DNA from: DASXUX01 sp036504595
GTDB lineage: Bacteria > Planctomycetota > SZUA-567 > H5-PLA8
Assembly (NCBI GenBank): GCA_036504595.1
Contig: DASXUX010000083.1
Location: 81,412 to 145,411, forward strand
Reading direction: 5' to 3'
DNA: 64,000 nucleotides
Positions within the stretch are counted from its first letter, which is position 1, and each line of letters begins with the position of its first letter. Positions 1 to 6,974 of this stretch are shown piece after piece. The notes below the pieces were generated by a model. The model was not told where the DNA came from. It did no database searches and worked only from the letters and a program-made list of their open reading frames with translations. The translations under genes were made by a program, and so were the position numbers.

Positions 1-621
1 CTGACCGTCAGCCAGCTCGATTGCCACTATGCGCTGCACCGCTGGCAGTCGATTCCCTACATGATCTACGGCATCCGCATGGCATCCGTCATCGGCTGCC
101 CCTACGTCGCGACGACCGACGGCGCCGAAGTCCCCAAAGGCATGACGCTGAAAGAGGTCTTCGATCGCGCCTGCTATCATCTGCGCGAAGCTCTTGTCGT
201 CGGGCGCACGCACAACATCGGCATCAACATCGAACCGCACGGCCCGCTCACGACCAATCTGGAACTCATGGCCAAGCTGATGAAGACGATCGACGACCCG
301 CTGCTTGGAGTGAACTTCGATACCGGCAACACCTTCATCGCCGGCCAGGATCCCGTCGCGATGGTCAAAGAACTGCTGCCGTGGATCAAGCACTTCCATG
401 TCAAGGATGTCGCGCCGGAACTGAAAGCCAACATCGGCAAGGACACCGGCATCGCCGCCAGTGAAGTCCACGTCGGCCAGGGCATCAACGCCGGCAACAT
501 CCAGAAGATCGTCGCGCATCTGAAAGCCAAAAAGTGGAGCGGCGTCATGTCGCTGGAGACGAAAGGCGAAGCCAACACCGCCAAGAGCGTCGAGTGGATG
601 CGCGGCGTCATCGGAAAGTAG
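1..621 (+). CDS. Sugar isomerase/epimerase-like TIM barrel (AP_endonuc_2 fold), 5' end outside window
   Basis: The frame is open from the first base, so the N-terminus lies upstream; 206 residues remain. They are the C-terminal part of an AP_endonuc_2 (xylose-isomerase-like) TIM barrel: IEPHG, DTGNTFIAGQDPV, HVKDV and a late SLE fall where this fold carries metal and substrate ligands. The gene at 1704 is a close paralogue sharing all of these. Family members are sugar isomerases, epimerases and, in recently characterised cases, lyases acting on 3-keto-glycosides; the substrate cannot be read here. It leads a same-strand run of sugar-modifying genes. Whether it is exported is unknown because the start is missing. 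Fold is secure, reaction is inferred. Confidence 0.85.
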   Translation: MTVSQLDCHYALHRWQSIPYMIYGIRMASVIGCPYVATTDGAEVPKGMTLKEVFDRACYHLREALVVGRTHNIGINIEPHGPLTTNLELMAKLMKTIDDPLLGVNFDTGNTFIAGQDPVAMVKELLPWIKHFHVKDVAPELKANIGKDTGIAASEVHVGQGINAGNIQKIVAHLKAKKWSGVMSLETKGEANTAKSVEWMRGVIGK

Positions 622-697
622 CGCAATCCTCCTGGATTGCGTGCCGCTTCGGTCCCCCTCTCCCCCGCGAGGGAGAGGGGTTAGGGGTGAGGGGGCT
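620..697. repeat. Composite dispersed repeat: GCAATCC hairpin plus CCCTCTCCC palindrome
   Basis: A short hairpin (GCAATCC, 4-nt loop, GGATTGC) is followed by a GC-rich palindrome whose arms are CCCCTCTCCC and GGGAGAGGGG. The same two-part arrangement, same order and orientation, recurs at 14142-14210. The palindromic half alone recurs at 19674 (inside a gene), 28299 (degenerate) and 62093. It begins inside the stop codon of the preceding gene and ends about 20 bp before the next ribosome-binding site. Confidence 0.85.
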
Positions 698-731
698 TTG
701 CTTCCGCATCGGAAAAGAGGAGGTTGATTAC

Positions 732-1577
732 ATGTGTCAGCAGAGTTTCTCTCCGCGTCCAGTCTTTTCCCCCCGTCTCCCCGTCTCCCCGTCCCCCTGT
801 CTGCTTCTTCTGGCACTTGCGTTCACAGCCACACTGCAAGCCGCCGACGCCGCCAAAACCCTCGACAACCTCTTCTTCCCCTTCTGCGTCACAGTCCCGC
901 AGGAGAAGTTGACCGAACTCGGCTACTCAAATGTCACGGCCATCTGGCCCGCGATTAACCTCGACAAAGATCCGCCCTATGGCGCCGACGTGCCCGACAA
1001 GATCCGCAAGCTGAAAGGCGCGCCGAATCCGGTGCTGTGGATTATCGTCCAAGGCAAAAAGACGCCCGACAAAGACGAGAGGGCCGTCAAAACGCTCCAG
1101 GACCTCGCCGCGATTGCCGAAGAAGCCGGCGTCCCGCTCTCGATCTATCCGCACACCGGCGATTACGTCACGACGACTCGCGACGCGCTGAAGTTGGCGA
1201 AGAAGGTCGATCGCAAGAACGTCGGCGTGACGCTGAATCTGTGCCACGAACTGAAGAACGATCAGATGAACGATCTTCCAGCGATTGTCGATGAAGTCCT
1301 GCCCCTGCTGCAAGTCGTCAGCATCTGCGGCGCCGACAAGAAGGAGAAGACCGACAACTTTGGTTGGGACAAGCTCATCCGCCCGCTTGGCGACGGCAGT
1401 TACGACGTGTACGCCTTCCTGAAGAAGCTGAAGTCGGTCGGATTCAAAGGCCCCATCGGAATCCAGTGCTACGGCCTCGCCGGTTGCATGGGCGGCAAGC
1501 CCGGCGACCCGCTGCCCGCGCTGCAGCAGTCGATCAAGACGTGGAAAGAGTACGTGGAGCGCATGGCAAAAGAATAA
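732..1577 (+). CDS. Secreted TIM-barrel sugar isomerase/epimerase-like protein
   Basis: 281 residues from ATG 732, chosen because AGAGGAGG lies 7-8 nt upstream and a signal peptide follows (hydrophobic CLLLLALAFTATLQA, then ADA). The mature part resembles a reduced AP_endonuc_2 barrel: LSIYPHTGDY, then VTLNLCHELKND and GPIGIQCYG near the end, in the positions used by IEPHG, the DTGN motif and the final SLE in its neighbours. It may be a binding protein or an enzyme with altered ligands. The signal peptide is Pro/Ser-rich because it is encoded by an octamer tandem repeat at 772-803. It sits between two related TIM-barrel genes, consistent with one extracytoplasmic sugar pathway. Export is well supported; substrate unknown. 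Confidence 0.75.
   Translation: MCQQSFSPRPVFSPRLPVSPSPCLLLLALAFTATLQAADAAKTLDNLFFPFCVTVPQEKLTELGYSNVTAIWPAINLDKDPPYGADVPDKIRKLKGAPNPVLWIIVQGKKTPDKDERAVKTLQDLAAIAEEAGVPLSIYPHTGDYVTTTRDALKLAKKVDRKNVGVTLNLCHELKNDQMNDLPAIVDEVLPLLQVVSICGADKKEKTDNFGWDKLIRPLGDGSYDVYAFLKKLKSVGFKGPIGIQCYGLAGCMGGKPGDPLPALQQSIKTWKEYVERMAKE
772..803 (+). repeat. Octanucleotide tandem repeat within signal-peptide codons
   Basis: Two perfect CCCGTCTC units (772-779, 780-787) are followed by two degenerate ones (CCCGTCCC, CCTGTCTG). The unit is not a multiple of three, so gain or loss of one copy would shift the frame of the secreted protein starting at 732. Confidence 0.8.
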
Positions 1578-1582
1578 CGGCC

Positions 1583-1678
1583 GGGTATCGGGTATGGGGT
1601 CTCGGGTATAGGGGCGGCGACTTCAAAGCCTTCTTTCAGCCTCACCCCATGCCCTATACCCCATACCCGATACCCGTT
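1583..1678. repeat. Heptamer-periodic inverted repeat (GGGTATG type), copy 1
   Basis: The left arm is read in 7-nt units GGGTATC, GGGTATG, GGGTCTC, GGGTATA, GGGGCGG (1583-1617). The right arm is ACCCCAT, GCCCTAT, ACCCCAT, ACCCGAT, ACCCGTT (1644-1678), with a 26-nt core. It fills the gap between the secreted TIM-barrel gene and the Tat TIM-barrel gene. A sister copy with the same order of variant units lies at 38003-38097. Confidence 0.9.
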
Positions 1679-1703
1679 GCCTCGAATGGAGAACAGATAC
1701 CAT

Positions 1704-2699
1704 ATGCAGGAACGTGAAGTGAGCCGAAGACGTTTCATGCAAGGCGCCACCGCGGCCGCCGCAGTTGTGTTGTTGAAGCCGGATGGAGTTCCGGCCGATG
1801 ACAAAGCGAGTGATTCAAAAAAAGGAGCGACCATGAGAATCGGTTTCCATACCGACGCGTTCAATACGTCCTACTGGAACTTCGAGAAGTGCATGCAGTG
1901 GGCGCAGCAGAATAAGGTCACCGCCATTGAATGCGGCTTGATCGACGGCGTGAGTTGGATTCACGGCCTGGGTTATCAGCCGCACGTCGCGATGTATGAA
2001 GACCCCTTGCTGCTGAAGAAGAAGATGGATAGCTACGGCGTGAGCTTTTCGCAGATTGACGCCGCGTATCCGCTTTCCAACAAAGACGGCCCGATGCGCG
2101 GAGTGCCGTACGTCATGAACGCGATTCGCTGGGCCAAGCTCATCGGTTGCCCCAACGTAGACACGACCGACGGCCTGCACAAGCCTGAAGGTCTCGAAGA
2201 CGGCGACGCTCTGGACATGATGAAGCGCGAATACGAACAGATTCTCGAAGTCGCCGACGCCTACGGCATCATCATCAACATCGAACCGCACGGCTACTTC
2301 ACGACGCGGCCCGAAAAGATGGAGAAGATGCTCTCCTTTGTGGACAGTCCCCACCTGCGCATGAACATGGATACCGGTAACACCTTCATCGCTGGTCAGG
2401 ATCCTGTTGCGTTCTTAAAGAAGTTCATCAAGAAAGTCAGCCACGTGCATGTCAAAGACGTTTCCGAAACCCTCGCCGCCGCAACACGCGGCAAGCAGAC
2501 CGGCATCGCCGTCAGCCAGTGCGCGATTGGCGATGGCGTCAACGCCGACAACATCAAGAAGTGCATCACGCTGTTGCGTGACAACGGCTACACCGGCACG
2601 CTGAGCATGGAATGCGAAGGCCAGGGCGGCCCGATGATCGAAAAGTCCCTCGCCTGGTTGCGCAAGACCCTGAAAGAACTGGAGATCACAATCGAATGA
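1704..2699 (+). CDS. Tat-exported sugar isomerase/epimerase-like TIM barrel
   Basis: 331 residues from ATG 1704; GGAGA lies 11 nt upstream. ATG 1686 and TTG 1677 are alternative starts but would lengthen the n-region and run into the upstream repeat. SRRRFMQGATAAAAVVLL is a twin-arginine signal. The mature AP_endonuc_2 barrel contains IEPHG, DTGNTFIAGQDPV, HVKDV and SMECEG, the usual metal-site and active-site stations. Tat export usually means the protein folds, often with its cofactor or metal, before crossing the membrane. Paralogue of the gene at 1. It lies directly before two Tat-exported oxidoreductases, suggesting a shared extracytoplasmic pathway. Its TGA stop lies inside the first unit of the heptamer repeat that follows. 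Confidence 0.88.
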   Translation: MQEREVSRRRFMQGATAAAAVVLLKPDGVPADDKASDSKKGATMRIGFHTDAFNTSYWNFEKCMQWAQQNKVTAIECGLIDGVSWIHGLGYQPHVAMYEDPLLLKKKMDSYGVSFSQIDAAYPLSNKDGPMRGVPYVMNAIRWAKLIGCPNVDTTDGLHKPEGLEDGDALDMMKREYEQILEVADAYGIIINIEPHGYFTTRPEKMEKMLSFVDSPHLRMNMDTGNTFIAGQDPVAFLKKFIKKVSHVHVKDVSETLAAATRGKQTGIAVSQCAIGDGVNADNIKKCITLLRDNGYTGTLSMECEGQGGPMIEKSLAWLRKTLKELEITIE

Positions 2700-2785
2700 T
2701 GAATGTGGAATGATGAGTGCGGAATGCGGCTTGTCTCCGGCATAATCGGCCATATTCATCATTCATCATTCCGAATTCATCATTC
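2694..2785. repeat. Heptamer-periodic inverted repeat (GAATGAT type)
   Basis: Left arm units GAATGAT, GAATGTG, GAATGAT, GAGTGCG, GAATGCG (2694-2728); right arm units CATATTC, ATCATTC, ATCATTC, CGAATTC, ATCATTC (2751-2785). The first unit contains the last sense codon and the stop codon of the upstream gene. Confidence 0.9.
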
Positions 2786-2803
2786 CAAACCAAGGAGCCC
2801 ATC

Positions 2804-4114
2804 ATGGACCCGAAACACAGCGATCCCTCTCGCCGCACCTTCCTAAAAACCACCGCCGCCGCCGCGGCTGGAGCGGCCCTCGCGCAGAGCCTCATCGCCC
2901 CGCGCGCCTACGCCGTCGGCAGCGACACGATCAAGATCGGCATGATCGGCGCCGGAGGTCGCTGCGCCGGCGCGGCCGCTAACGCGCTCAGCGTGGACAA
3001 GGGCGCCAAACTCCACGCCGTGTGCGACATCTTCCTGGACCGAGCGAAAGGCAAGCGCGATGGCATCAAGGGCAAGTTCAAGGACCAAGCCGATGCGCCC
3101 GACGAACGCTGCTTTGACGGCTTCGAAGGCTACAAGAAGGTGATCGAGCTCTGCGACGTGGTCCTCATCGCCAACGCCGCGAAGTTCCACGGCTATCATG
3201 CGCGAGCGGCTCTGGAAGCCGGCAAGCACGTCTTCGTCGAAAAGCCCCATGCCATCGATCCGCTTGGGATCAAGAATCTGGTCGCGACGTGCAAGCTTGC
3301 CGAAGAAAAGAAACTTAGCATCGTCTCCGGCCTGCAAAGCCGCTTCGACAACGCCTATCGCGCAACGGTCAAGCGCATCCACGACGGAGCCATCGGCGAC
3401 GTCGTCACGATGGAAGAAAACTTCGTCCGTCCGCCCTATGGCCTGTACAAGCGCGCCGCAGGACTCAACGAAGTCCAGTACCAGTGCAGCAACCAGTACC
3501 ACTTCACATGGCTCTCCGGCGATGACGTGCCGCAGTCGCTGGTTCACAACCTCGACCGCTCGCTCTGGATCATGCACGATGTCCCGCCGGTCAAATGTCA
3601 CGGCTTCGGCGGCCGATCCTCAATGACCGACGAGATCTACGGCAACGTCTTCGATCACCATTCCGTAGTGTACGAATTCCAGAATGGCGTGAAACTCTAC
3701 GCCTTCTGCCGCACGACTGAAGGCTGCTACAACGAAAACTCCAGTCTGGTCTACGGCACCAAGGGCCGCTGCAACCTGCTGGCCGGCCACATCCAGGGCG
3801 AAACCAACTGGCGCTACGAAGGGCCGAAGAACAACCCCTACGACGACGAAATCAAAGCTCTGCTCGATTCGGTGCGCAACAGCAAGCCGATCAACAGCGG
3901 CTACCACATGGCTCAAAGCACGCTGGTCGGCATCATGGGCCAGCTAAGCTGTTACACCGGCTCGGAGATGAAGTTCGACAAGGTCAGCGCGAGCGACTTC
4001 TACTTCGCCCCGCGCGTGGACGAGTGCCGCATGGACATGGAGCCCCCCGTGAAACTCGGCCCCGATGGCAAGTACCCGACCTACATCCCGGGCCAGACGA
4101 AGTTCGCGATCTAA
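2804..4114 (+). CDS. Tat-exported Gfo/Idh/MocA-family oxidoreductase
   Basis: 436 residues from ATG 2804, with AAGGAG 6 nt upstream. The N-terminus is a Tat signal (SRRTFLKTTAAAAAGAALA, cleavage probably near AYA). The Rossmann NAD(P)-binding motif GMIGAGGR follows, and the family Lys lies in EKPHA (K147). The C-terminal half is the alpha/beta substrate domain. Such exported members in planctomycetes and Bacteroidetes act on sugars or glycosides, often with tightly bound cofactor; the reaction would be oxidation or reduction of a sugar hydroxyl. Placed between a Tat TIM barrel and a second Tat oxidoreductase, so a coupled oxidation/isomerisation or elimination sequence is plausible. The exact substrate is not readable. 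Confidence 0.9.
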   Translation: MDPKHSDPSRRTFLKTTAAAAAGAALAQSLIAPRAYAVGSDTIKIGMIGAGGRCAGAAANALSVDKGAKLHAVCDIFLDRAKGKRDGIKGKFKDQADAPDERCFDGFEGYKKVIELCDVVLIANAAKFHGYHARAALEAGKHVFVEKPHAIDPLGIKNLVATCKLAEEKKLSIVSGLQSRFDNAYRATVKRIHDGAIGDVVTMEENFVRPPYGLYKRAAGLNEVQYQCSNQYHFTWLSGDDVPQSLVHNLDRSLWIMHDVPPVKCHGFGGRSSMTDEIYGNVFDHHSVVYEFQNGVKLYAFCRTTEGCYNENSSLVYGTKGRCNLLAGHIQGETNWRYEGPKNNPYDDEIKALLDSVRNSKPINSGYHMAQSTLVGIMGQLSCYTGSEMKFDKVSASDFYFAPRVDECRMDMEPPVKLGPDGKYPTYIPGQTKFAI

Positions 4115-4123
4115 CTTCTCACC

Positions 4124-4199
4124 ACAGAGGACGCGGAGGACGCAGAGGCGAAAGATAGAAAATTAGTTCTCCGCGCCCTCTGCGTCCTCGGCGGTTTGC
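4124..4199. repeat. Nonamer-periodic inverted repeat (GAGGACGCR type)
   Basis: The left arm repeats GAGG every 9 nt (4127, 4136, 4145) and the right arm is an inverted version (CTCTGCGTCCTCGGCGG). A half copy lies at 21200-21230. It occupies the gap between the two oxidoreductase genes. Confidence 0.75.
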
Positions 4200-4227
4200 T
4201 TTTTTGGGCTTACAAAGGAGAAACAAC

Positions 4228-5481
4228 ATGACGCACTCGCCGAACGTCTCCGCGCTTCCCCGCCGCGACTTCCTCTCCCGCGCCCTCATCGCCGCCTCAG
4301 CCTTGGGCGCAGGCGTCGGCTACGGCGACGAACCCAAGCCCGCCGACCCCAAGCCGATTGAGTACAAGCGCAAGATCAAATGGGGCCTCCTCGGCTGCGG
4401 TGGCCGCGGCAACTGGTTGGCAGGCCTGTTCAAAGCCCACGGCGGCTACGAACTCTACGCCGTCGCCGATTACTTCAAAGACGCCGCCGACGCGACGGCG
4501 AAGGCTCACGGCGTGGATGAATCCCGCCGCTTCACCGGCCTCTCCGGCTACAAGAAGATGCTCGAATGCGGCATTGAAGCCATGATGATTATTGACGTGC
4601 CGTACTTCTATCCGCAGCAGGCAACCGACGCCGTCGCGGCCGGCATTCACGTCTACGTGGCCAAGCCCGTCGCCGTCGATGTCCCCGGCACGCTGATGAT
4701 CGGCGCGGCTGGCAAGGAAGCGACCAAGAAGCAGCGCGTCTTCCTCGTCGATTACCAGTTGCCGCTGGAACCCGTCTGCATCGAGATCGCTGATCGCATT
4801 CGCGCCGGCGCGCTCGAGAAAATGTATCACATCACGTCCTTCGGTCTGGCGTGGCAAGCCTGGCCCGACCCGGTGATCGGCGAGAACATCGAAAGCCGTC
4901 TGCGCGGCGAAATCTGGCTCAGCGACACCAACTTGAGCGGCGACACGATCGTCTCCTACGACATCCACATCATCGATGGCATCACCTGGATCATGGGCAA
5001 GCCCCCCAAGAGCGCCTGCGGCATGTCGCGCACCTGCCGGCCTGATCCGCACGGCGACCGCACGGACGTGATGACCGCCGTGTATGAATACGACGACGGG
5101 GTGATGTGGTCACATGTCACCCAATCGCTCAGCAACGGTTTCGACATCGCCTTCCCGACGCTTTCGGCCAATTTCTTCGGCCCGAAGGTGACGGCGCACT
5201 TGCAGTATGGCGGAAAGAACGTCGTCCGTGGCGGGCCCAAAAATTTCGCAGGCAACTGCGGCAGCATTTACGACGACGGCGCCAAGCGCAACATCGCCAG
5301 CTTCTACACGAACGTCACCGAAGGAAAGTTCGAGAACGCGAACGTGCAACGCGCCGTGGACGGCCATCTTGCCTGCATCCTCGGCCGCGAAGCCGCCAAT
5401 CGCCGCTGTTTCCTGACAATGGAGACGCTGCTGAAGGAGAACAAGCGCCTGGAGGTGGACCTGAAGGGCTTGAAGGCCTGA
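4228..5481 (+). CDS. Tat-exported Gfo/Idh/MocA-family oxidoreductase (second copy)
   Basis: 417 residues from ATG 4228 with AAAGGAG 7 nt upstream. Tat signal PRRDFLSRALIAASALGAG. The dinucleotide motif is GLLGCGGRG. The usual E-K-P is A-K-P here (K146 retained), a small difference from the gene at 2804. The C-terminal domain contains YDIHIIDGITWIMG, matching the substrate-side helix of the family (compare LVHNLDRSLWIM in the upstream gene). The two are diverged paralogues, so they may act on different positions or run in opposite directions. It is followed by a heptamer repeat and an unknown secreted protein. Confidence 0.88.
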   Translation: MTHSPNVSALPRRDFLSRALIAASALGAGVGYGDEPKPADPKPIEYKRKIKWGLLGCGGRGNWLAGLFKAHGGYELYAVADYFKDAADATAKAHGVDESRRFTGLSGYKKMLECGIEAMMIIDVPYFYPQQATDAVAAGIHVYVAKPVAVDVPGTLMIGAAGKEATKKQRVFLVDYQLPLEPVCIEIADRIRAGALEKMYHITSFGLAWQAWPDPVIGENIESRLRGEIWLSDTNLSGDTIVSYDIHIIDGITWIMGKPPKSACGMSRTCRPDPHGDRTDVMTAVYEYDDGVMWSHVTQSLSNGFDIAFPTLSANFFGPKVTAHLQYGGKNVVRGGPKNFAGNCGSIYDDGAKRNIASFYTNVTEGKFENANVQRAVDGHLACILGREAANRRCFLTMETLLKENKRLEVDLKGLKA

Positions 5482-5558
5482 AGGACCAAGTACGAAGGGC
5501 GAAGTATTGCCTGTATTTTAGCCTTACTTCGCACTTCGTCCTTCGTACTTCGCACTTT
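5480..5558. repeat. Heptamer-periodic inverted repeat (GAAGGGC type), intergenic copy
   Basis: Left units GAAGGAC, CAAGTAC, GAAGGGC, GAAGTAT (5480-5507); right units TTACTTC, GCACTTC, GTCCTTC, GTACTTC, GCACTTT (5524-5558). It starts in the stop codon of the oxidoreductase gene and ends just before the AAGGGA ribosome-binding site of the next gene. A copy inside a coding region lies at 16130-16201. Confidence 0.9.
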
Positions 5559-5571
5559 GAAGGGACGGCCG

Positions 5572-6465
5572 ATGAAGAACTTGCATTGGTGTTTGTTTGT
5601 GACGATAGCTGCCATCACGGCTCTTTCCGCCGAAGACGTAAAGCTCGCCTTCGCCCCTTCCGGCAAGGAGTTCTCCTTCGACACCGGCCTGCTCAAAGGC
5701 GTCCTGCGCCCCGAAGGCAAGTCACTCGGACTGCGCCCCGTGCTATCCGGCACCACGCCCGTCGCCGGCCCCTACGGCCTGTTCTCGCCCTACCGTCTCC
5801 TCACCGCCGACGCCCGTTTCGGCACCGCCTGCTGGGATTGGGCCAGTGAAGCAAAGCTCCTCGACAATGGAGCGGTGCAAGTGCTCTGGTCCCCCGACAA
5901 AGACCATCCGCTGGAAATCACCGGCGTGTACCACTGGGCCGAGGCCGGCGCGCTGGATGTGCAGTTCACGGTGAAGCCGCAGCAGGATCTGAAAAAGTTT
6001 GAACTCTTTCTGGCGTCCTACTTCGCCGGGTTCCCGCAGGTCTTCGCGTACGTGAAGGAGAACCCGGACGCCGAACGCAAACCGGGCTTCATGGAAGCCA
6101 AGAAAGCAGCCGGTGTCTGGCAGGCGTTTGTGCGCGATGACGATTCGGCCTCAATCGTCGCCGACGGCCGCTGGAAGCGTCCGCCCAATCCCGTGGACTG
6201 GAAGATCATGCCCAGGTACGCCGCCCCCATCGCGATTCGTCGCGATCCGGCCAGCGGCCTGACTGCTGTCTTCATGTCGCGCCCCGCCGATTGCTTCGGC
6301 GTGCTGATGCCGCACAGCGACGAAGGCCACCGCTCCGTGTACCTGTCGCTCTTTGGCCGGGACTTGAAGTCTGGCGAAAGCGCAACGGCTTCGGCGCGGT
6401 TAGTGATCGGGAAAAATATTACGGACCAGCAGGCAATTGAATTGTATGAGAAATATGCAAAGTAG
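5572..6465 (+). CDS. Secreted protein of unknown function
   Basis: 297 residues from ATG 5572, preceded by AAGGGA at a short spacing. The N-terminus is a signal peptide (KNLHWCLFVTIAAITALSA). The mature protein looks like an all-beta, galactose-mutarotase-like sandwich (many short strands, FSFDTGLLKGVLRPEGKSLG, GPYGLFSPYRLL, ending GESATASARLVIGK), but I do not recognise a named family and no catalytic residues can be assigned. Its place at the end of the exported sugar-enzyme run suggests carbohydrate binding or processing; that is inference from position. Confidence 0.7.
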   Translation: MKNLHWCLFVTIAAITALSAEDVKLAFAPSGKEFSFDTGLLKGVLRPEGKSLGLRPVLSGTTPVAGPYGLFSPYRLLTADARFGTACWDWASEAKLLDNGAVQVLWSPDKDHPLEITGVYHWAEAGALDVQFTVKPQQDLKKFELFLASYFAGFPQVFAYVKENPDAERKPGFMEAKKAAGVWQAFVRDDDSASIVADGRWKRPPNPVDWKIMPRYAAPIAIRRDPASGLTAVFMSRPADCFGVLMPHSDEGHRSVYLSLFGRDLKSGESATASARLVIGKNITDQQAIELYEKYAK

Positions 6466-6469
6466 ACTT

Positions 6470-6514
6470 TTGGTCATTGATCGTGGGCCGAAAACATAAT
6501 CAATGACCAATGAC
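6470..6514. repeat. Heptamer inverted repeat (CAATGAC type)
   Basis: Two perfect CAATGAC units (6501-6514) pair with TTGGTCATTG upstream (6470-6479). Right-arm units end 6 bp before the CGGAG ribosome-binding site of the 123-residue gene. Confidence 0.75.
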
Positions 6515-6531
6515 TTCCTTCGGAGTCTTCT

Positions 6532-6903
6532 ATGGAAACCCTTCCTGACCTGATTCGTGAGTACCGCTCGATTCTCGACCAGGAACACAAACTCGATGAG
6601 CGCAAGGAACAGTTGCGCGCGGCGATCCTGGCCGGACTAACGGCCCAGCAGAGACAGTTTTTCTCCACGCCTTACGGCACAGCCGTCCAAACCACGCGCT
6701 TCAAGCTCGTGCCGCGCAGAGATCCCGTGCTGGAACTGCTGAAAGCTGACGACCTGTTTCCATTCGCGAGCTTCACGCCCGCGAAGGTCAAGCAATTGCT
6801 CGTTCCGAAATATGGCCGCGAGCGCCTTCTGCCACTCTTCGATACACAACGGCAAACAGCCCTTGTCGTGAAGCCGCCGATCGGCCCGGCCGCCGCGTTC
6901 TGA
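6532..6903 (+). CDS. Small conserved-looking protein of unknown function
   Basis: 123 residues, no signal peptide, predicted cytosolic. CGGAG lies 6 nt before ATG 6532. The first 40 residues are a charged, probably coiled helix (IREYRSILDQEHKLDERKEQ); the rest is a compact basic domain (RRDPVLELLKADDLFPFASF). I do not recognise the family. It is framed by a heptamer repeat upstream and a large secreted protein downstream, so its membership in the sugar gene run is uncertain. Confidence 0.6.
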   Translation: METLPDLIREYRSILDQEHKLDERKEQLRAAILAGLTAQQRQFFSTPYGTAVQTTRFKLVPRRDPVLELLKADDLFPFASFTPAKVKQLLVPKYGRERLLPLFDTQRQTALVVKPPIGPAAAF

Positions 6904-6974
6904 CCGATGTTCCTCTTGCCCGCGCGCTCTTTTTCGCCACAATACGCGCTTCTCGCCTACGAAGGAGTGCCCTC

